DNA from: CAVQSS01 sp963746605
GTDB lineage: Bacteria; Desulfobacterota; RBG-13-43-22
Direction: 5' to 3'
DNA length: 64,000 nt
NCBI GenBank assembly: GCA_963746605.1
Contig: CAVVCH010000060.1
Span: 47,498 to 111,497 of the forward strand
Positions 61,401 to 64,000 of the stretch are shown one piece after another. The notes under the pieces were generated by a model. It was not told the origin of the DNA. It was given only the letters and a program-made list of their open reading frames with translations, and searched no databases. The number at the start of each line of letters is the position of its first letter. Within the stretch, counting starts at the first letter, position 1. The translations under genes were made by a program, and so were the position numbers.

Positions 61401-62709
61401 CGCCGATCTCGATGATGGTATCGACGGCCGGGTTCAACTCCACCGCGGCCCGGGCATGGGCCGTTATTTCGTCGATGATGAGGTCGGCTCCGATAATCCG
61501 GCCGATGAAGGTCCGCCCCGATCCGGTCGTGCCGGCCCCCAGGATCTGGAAGGCCGTTCCCCGATTTCGGGCCAGGTCGTCCATGGCCTCCAGGAGGGCC
61601 TGGACGGCCTGCAAGGGGCGTCCGGCCGTGCGGGTGTAGAACCCGGCGATCGCCTTCCGGCCCGGCCCGGTCAGGACGGCTTTGGTGCTGGTGGAGCCGA
61701 TGTCCAGACCGAGAAATACTTGGTTGTTTTCCACCGCCGAAAGGGGCTCGAATCGTTCCACCTCCACCTCGGGCTGAAAATCGGACCGGATCGAGCGGTA
61801 GCGGTAGTTCTCGGGAGGCTGACAGTCAGGGACCGGGGAACCGGTTCTCTCCAGCGGCGGATAATAGTAGGTCCGGTTTTCCGTCGAAGGCCGGAACAAC
61901 TCGGAGGGCCGGCGGACCGAGAGCGGGTTTTCCAAACGGTTTTCCCGCAGCAGGCAGACGGCGGCACCGATAGCCCCGTGCAGGGGGGCATAGGCGTCCA
62001 CCCCGATCGGCATTCCGATCAGGTTGGAAAGATGCCGGACCACGGCCCGGTTCAGCGACACCCCGCCGCTCATAATCAACGGCGCCGCCGCTCCGCTTCC
62101 GCTAAAGAGGGTATCCACAATATTGCGGGCCAGTCCGAAGCAGAGGCCGTCGCAGATCTCCGCCAGGGAGAACCCTTCCTGTTGGGCATGGCTGAGGTCG
62201 GTTTTGGCGAATACGGCGCACCGCGAGGCGATCTTGGGGATCTCGCCCCGGTTGTCGGAGGCCAGTTCAGCCAACGCCGCCACCCCGTTCAGGTTTAAAC
62301 GAAAGGCCTGTTGGTCGAGAAAACTGCCGGTCCCCGCGGCGCAGGAGGTGTTGGTCCTGGACCGCCGGTACCGGCCTTGGGAGTCGAACTGGAGCAGACT
62401 GAATTTTTCGCCGCCCACCAGGAGGATGCTTCCGATTTTTTCCTGGAGCCGGGAGGCGCCGTTGATGACCGCCAACTGGTTGTCGTAACGGACCGCGGGG
62501 CCGATGGCTTCGGGGGTCGAAGAGGTGCAGGCCAGATAACGGACGGGTTCGAGCGGATATTCGGAAAGCAGGGAAACCAGTGTTTCGGCTATCTTTCCCT
62601 GATGGAAGGCGTAGAAGGTCTTCAGGATAGTGGTGTCGGGGGCCAGGCAGGCGATGGCCAGGGAAACGGAACCGATGTCTATACCGAGCACCTGACCGAA
62701 GGGGGCCAA
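58489..62709 (-). CDS. Giant acyl-CoA dehydratase activase (two ASKHA ATPases, DUF2229, HgdB-like)
   Basis: This 1406-residue protein is fully open. It starts at TTG 62709 with GGAG upstream. First ASKHA domain (about 1-290): VLGIDIGSVSLAIACL, NTSCAAGTGSFLDQQAFRL, IMSGGVSLNRAVVRHL. Second ASKHA domain (about 330-590): FLGLDIGSTSTKAVLTGPGR, IIEIGGQDSKFTTL, NTVCAAGTGSFIEEQASRLG. Next come a Cys site (EVCDYCTNHCKIKLARLDGE, AYGFLCGRDYD), DUF2229 (GLPAALHLFEDLPFWEKFF) and a C-terminal HgdB-like half (VLLGRPYTLFSEAMNKRIPD, VLVTSFKCSPDSFVADYF, SPAFCCPSLVTEAMGRDIER). Both cluster-binding Cys are kept. Such fusions probably use ATP to deliver low-potential electrons to an unknown acceptor. No substrate subunit is adjacent. 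Confidence 0.9.
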   Translation of the reverse strand: MAPFGQVLGIDIGSVSLAIACLAPDTTILKTFYAFHQGKIAETLVSLLSEYPLEPVRYLACTSSTPEAIGPAVRYDNQLAVINGASRLQEKIGSILLVGGEKFSLLQFDSQGRYRRSRTNTSCAAGTGSFLDQQAFRLNLNGVAALAELASDNRGEIPKIASRCAVFAKTDLSHAQQEGFSLAEICDGLCFGLARNIVDTLFSGSGAAAPLIMSGGVSLNRAVVRHLSNLIGMPIGVDAYAPLHGAIGAAVCLLRENRLENPLSVRRPSELFRPSTENRTYYYPPLERTGSPVPDCQPPENYRYRSIRSDFQPEVEVERFEPLSAVENNQVFLGLDIGSTSTKAVLTGPGRKAIAGFYTRTAGRPLQAVQALLEAMDDLARNRGTAFQILGAGTTGSGRTFIGRIIGADLIIDEITAHARAAVELNPAVDTIIEIGGQDSKFTTLNQGMVTFSTMNTVCAAGTGSFIEEQASRLGCPLTDYSRRAEGIQAPLASDRCTVFMERDLNHYLSQGYAVDEILAAVLHAVRDNYLSKVVGTSRIGTCLSFQGATGRNRALVAAFEQKLGQPIFVSPYCHLTGALGTAYTLEESGLTRSTFRGITLYKQSVPIETEVCDYCTNHCKIKLARLDGETVAYGFLCGRDYDTRQFVRKNRSGFDLLQERAKAFRFKPETGGTGPTIGLPAALHLFEDLPFWEKFFDLLELKTLTSADCRDALSRGKFLAGAEFCGPIAALHGHVSHLAQRCDRIFLPIYLEARDKPPGLIRKYCYYTQYAPALVSRMDESVRRKCLVPLLEPQAGIFAGLRELYRALKPVKPDLSFFEVLSAFHRARAFQAGGRKRLQRLFEGRASKSGEIDVVLLGRPYTLFSEAMNKRIPDIFGSLGIRTFSQDMLDGDPERAGKIGGLLKAFHWNYAAAILEASEAVASRQGIYPVLVTSFKCSPDSFVADYFKRILEGAGKPYLILQLDEHDSSVGYETRIEAAVRAFGNHFRGKTRIVGRRVGEVNPRTENKIDGKTLLLPNWDPICCRLIAANLIRHGFDARVLEENRTLIQKSLRHNTGQCLPLNTIAQEFMDYVETHRLDPEKTLLWLGGSEIACNVRLFPYYIRSILDARGGGLEKAGVYVGNITFTDLSPRIGVDTYFAYLFGGFIRKIACRLRPYELTRGETDRAVSRAVQVAVDSFLGNQDREAAAREISRMFQEIQVDRTRLRPQVAVFGDLYTRDNEVMNQDLIAAIEQAGGEAVTTPYSDYLKMVAEPYFRRWLLERHYWEVLVNKTLLGLVNFLDRKYYRIFEPLLGEPYPLYPRGALEILSRFNLRVQHAGESMENLVKIFSLLRLHPGISLFVQASPAFCCPSLVTEAMGRDIERQTGIPVVSITYDGTGSPRNDVIIPYIQYAVESASGSPYEQP

Positions 62710-62999
62710 TCTTGGTCTCCAGAGAGCGCCACGTTTTTTGTCCCGTTTGTCAAAAACGGGTTAACCGGTCGGGAAAACTTGCTGGCTTTTAAAGACTATG
62801 ATAACGCTTTCGGAGCGTCTGTCAAGACTCTAAAAAAGCATCGATGCTACGCCGACGATATGGTCATAGAAAAAACCATTCAGGAAGAGGCCATGGATTT
62901 GATCGCAGAACCATTATCCGTCTAGGATCTTCTGCTTAAAATTGGATACGGTGTCATTTGGAACTCAGCTCATCCAGTACGCACGGGCAGGCACAACGG

Positions 63000-63990
63000 A
63001 TGGGCGGTGGAGGTAAAAACCGCTTGAAAATTCCGATGTCCCCGCGGACGTCCGTGGCAGTCACAGATCAGAATAGGGGTGGGCAAAACCCGTCGCTACA
63101 GAAACGTCCATTCCCCCACACCATACAGCCACGGGTAGGCCAGTGATTTTTCCAGGTCTCCACTCGAGGGACCCGGCTGTTGGAGATCTGGACCCGCGCA
63201 CCAGAAGCAGGCCTTTCCGGAAATACGGTCGAACCAGAGGTGGTGCTGTAGATGAGCCCAGACAGAGACGGAGCTGTTGGCCCCATTTGGACAATTTGAT
63301 ACCTTGGCCACCCGTGGCGAAGATGCGATTGGGTCATCAGGTTACCGGTGGCGGTATGGGATGTCCACCTGCACGCCGTCTCCGCCGTCGAGGCGATGAT
63401 GTTGTGGGGACGACGAAATTCAATTCAGCAAGTGGGCCAACATCAACTGCATCGTCCGGTTCCCAGATAGGCCAGGATGATCCCGTCCCCGATAAAATTT
63501 CCTTCATACCGTCTTTCCGGAAGAGATCATATTTATACCTACACTGGCTGCTGTAGGACGCCCGCTGATCAAGATGCGCAACGCAGCCGGGGAATCGGCC
63601 ATCACCAGGAAGTAGCCCCGCCTGAGTGTATCCGTCTATGGTTATGTCGTAGGGTGGACAATAAATAGGAGGGTAGTACGGAGGGAGTTATGATTTTGAC
63701 ACCGGAACACAGGAATCAAACGTAATCGTATCGGGTACCGAGTTGGTGTTGGCGTTTGAGATGATGGCTTCCACAGGGAACCTGCTGCCAAATCACTCAG
63801 GGTCTCTCCCACATGACCTAGTGAGACTAAGACATATCAGGCAAAAGAACAGGAAAGAGGATGATTTAACCGGGACACAGGAAAGAAAACCCAGAGGAAA
63901 CAAATGGTTCTACCGCAGCATTAGGAAACGAAGCATAGGCAGCCTCCAGAAGGAAGTAGGCTGTTCATTTACAGAAAAATATCTCGATGT
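63000..63990 (-). pseudogene. Remains of a beta-helix (CSLREA/TIDGYTQ-type) surface protein
   Basis: No frame is open for long, but minus-strand fragments in changing frames keep the order of this repeat family: EAIISNANTNSVPDTITFDS (63710-63770), VKIITPSVLPS, DITIDGYTQAG (63620-63650), GDGVQVD with TATGNLMTQS (63330-63386), and SGLIYSTTSGSTVF with ASGARVQISNS (63180-63280). These are hallmarks of secreted parallel beta-helix proteins of environmental bacteria. Indels are very frequent here. The stretch 62710-63000 holds the upstream region of the activase gene and a short plus-strand frame to 62925 with no known relative. Confidence 0.55.
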
Positions 63991-64000
63991 AAAGCTTTTC

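Noticed and set aside
61138..62298. A 386-codon plus-strand frame inside the giant activase gene
   Set aside because: It is a shadow of the intact 1406-codon gene on the other strand.
62740..62925. Plus-strand frame ending TIQEEAMDLIAEPLSV
   Set aside because: It has some coding-like composition, but the upstream part is antisense to the activase gene and no start or homologue is apparent.
1..64000. tRNA or rRNA genes
   Set aside because: I looked for T-loop motifs such as GGTTCGAATCC and for conserved rRNA segments and found only chance matches inside coding genes.

Overview
The window looks like chromosomal DNA of a strictly anaerobic, GC-rich Gram-negative bacterium, most likely Desulfobacterota (former Deltaproteobacteria). 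This is inferred from gene content: benzoyl-CoA-reductase/2-hydroxyacyl-CoA-dehydratase-type subunits with their ASKHA activator ATPases, a 1406-residue activase fusion, Fe-S and Mo-cofactor redox enzymes, AMP-forming acyl-CoA ligases, outer-membrane and lipoprotein genes, and many sensory proteins. I found no tRNA, rRNA, CRISPR array, prophage or intact insertion sequence.

Layout. 0-9.3 kb: 3' end of tex, a two-helix membrane protein, a SulP-STAS transporter coupled to a tandem universal stress protein, an outer-membrane barrel, a sensor with a Cys-rich tail, DUF3108, SnoaL-like, SMP-30 and DinB genes. 9.4-18.3 kb: HDOD protein, QueG-like and ferredoxin-like Fe-S proteins, an ABM protein, a periplasmic IorAB-type molybdenum hydroxylase, a flavodoxin-like reductase and a diguanylate cyclase. 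18.4-22.8 kb: a four-gene operon in bcrC-B-A-D order. 23.3-30.4 kb: a compact signalling/redox cluster of substrate-binding lipoprotein, sensor kinase, REC-STAS regulator, TlpA-like thioredoxin, GAF-GAF-TM-rhodanese protein, MauE/DoxX protein and small lipoprotein. 30.7-33.3 kb: double-hotdog MaoC protein and acyl-CoA ligase. 33.6-35.3 kb: NCS2 permease fused to an anti-sigma-kinase-like domain. 35.9-38.3 kb: PATAN (DUF4388), Cache-HAMP and secreted repeat proteins. 38.5-42.0 kb: a Cpx-like arrangement (kinase and regulator divergent from a CpxP/Spy-like gene) with a GTAAA-N5-GTAAA box, then a Tat-type flavodoxin. 42-48.4 kb: Smr protein, UspA, ppnP, small zinc-ribbon proteins, a transposase fragment, SbcD-like phosphoesterase, DUF3786 and B3/B4 proteins. 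48.7-54.0 kb: IclR regulator, Mo enzyme, DmsB-like ferredoxin and acyl-CoA ligase, all broken by frameshifts. 54-62.7 kb: secreted proteins, a solute-binding lipoprotein, an ABM protein, an alpha/alpha-barrel-like protein and the giant activase. 62.7-64 kb: remains of a beta-helix surface protein.

The metabolic genes fit together as anaerobic degradation of aromatic or other hard-to-reduce acids: ligases make CoA thioesters, BCR-type ATP-driven enzymes reduce or dehydrate them, MaoC-type proteins hydrate intermediates, and Mo enzymes oxidise or hydroxylate substrates. The substrate cannot be read from sequence.

A strong caveat is that about half the genes outside the long intact operons carry single-base frameshifts, often near G or C runs, densest at 48.7-54.4 kb and after 62.9 kb. 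Intact 4-7 kb stretches lie between them. I treat most of these as probable sequence errors, and reconstructed reading frames are described as such.
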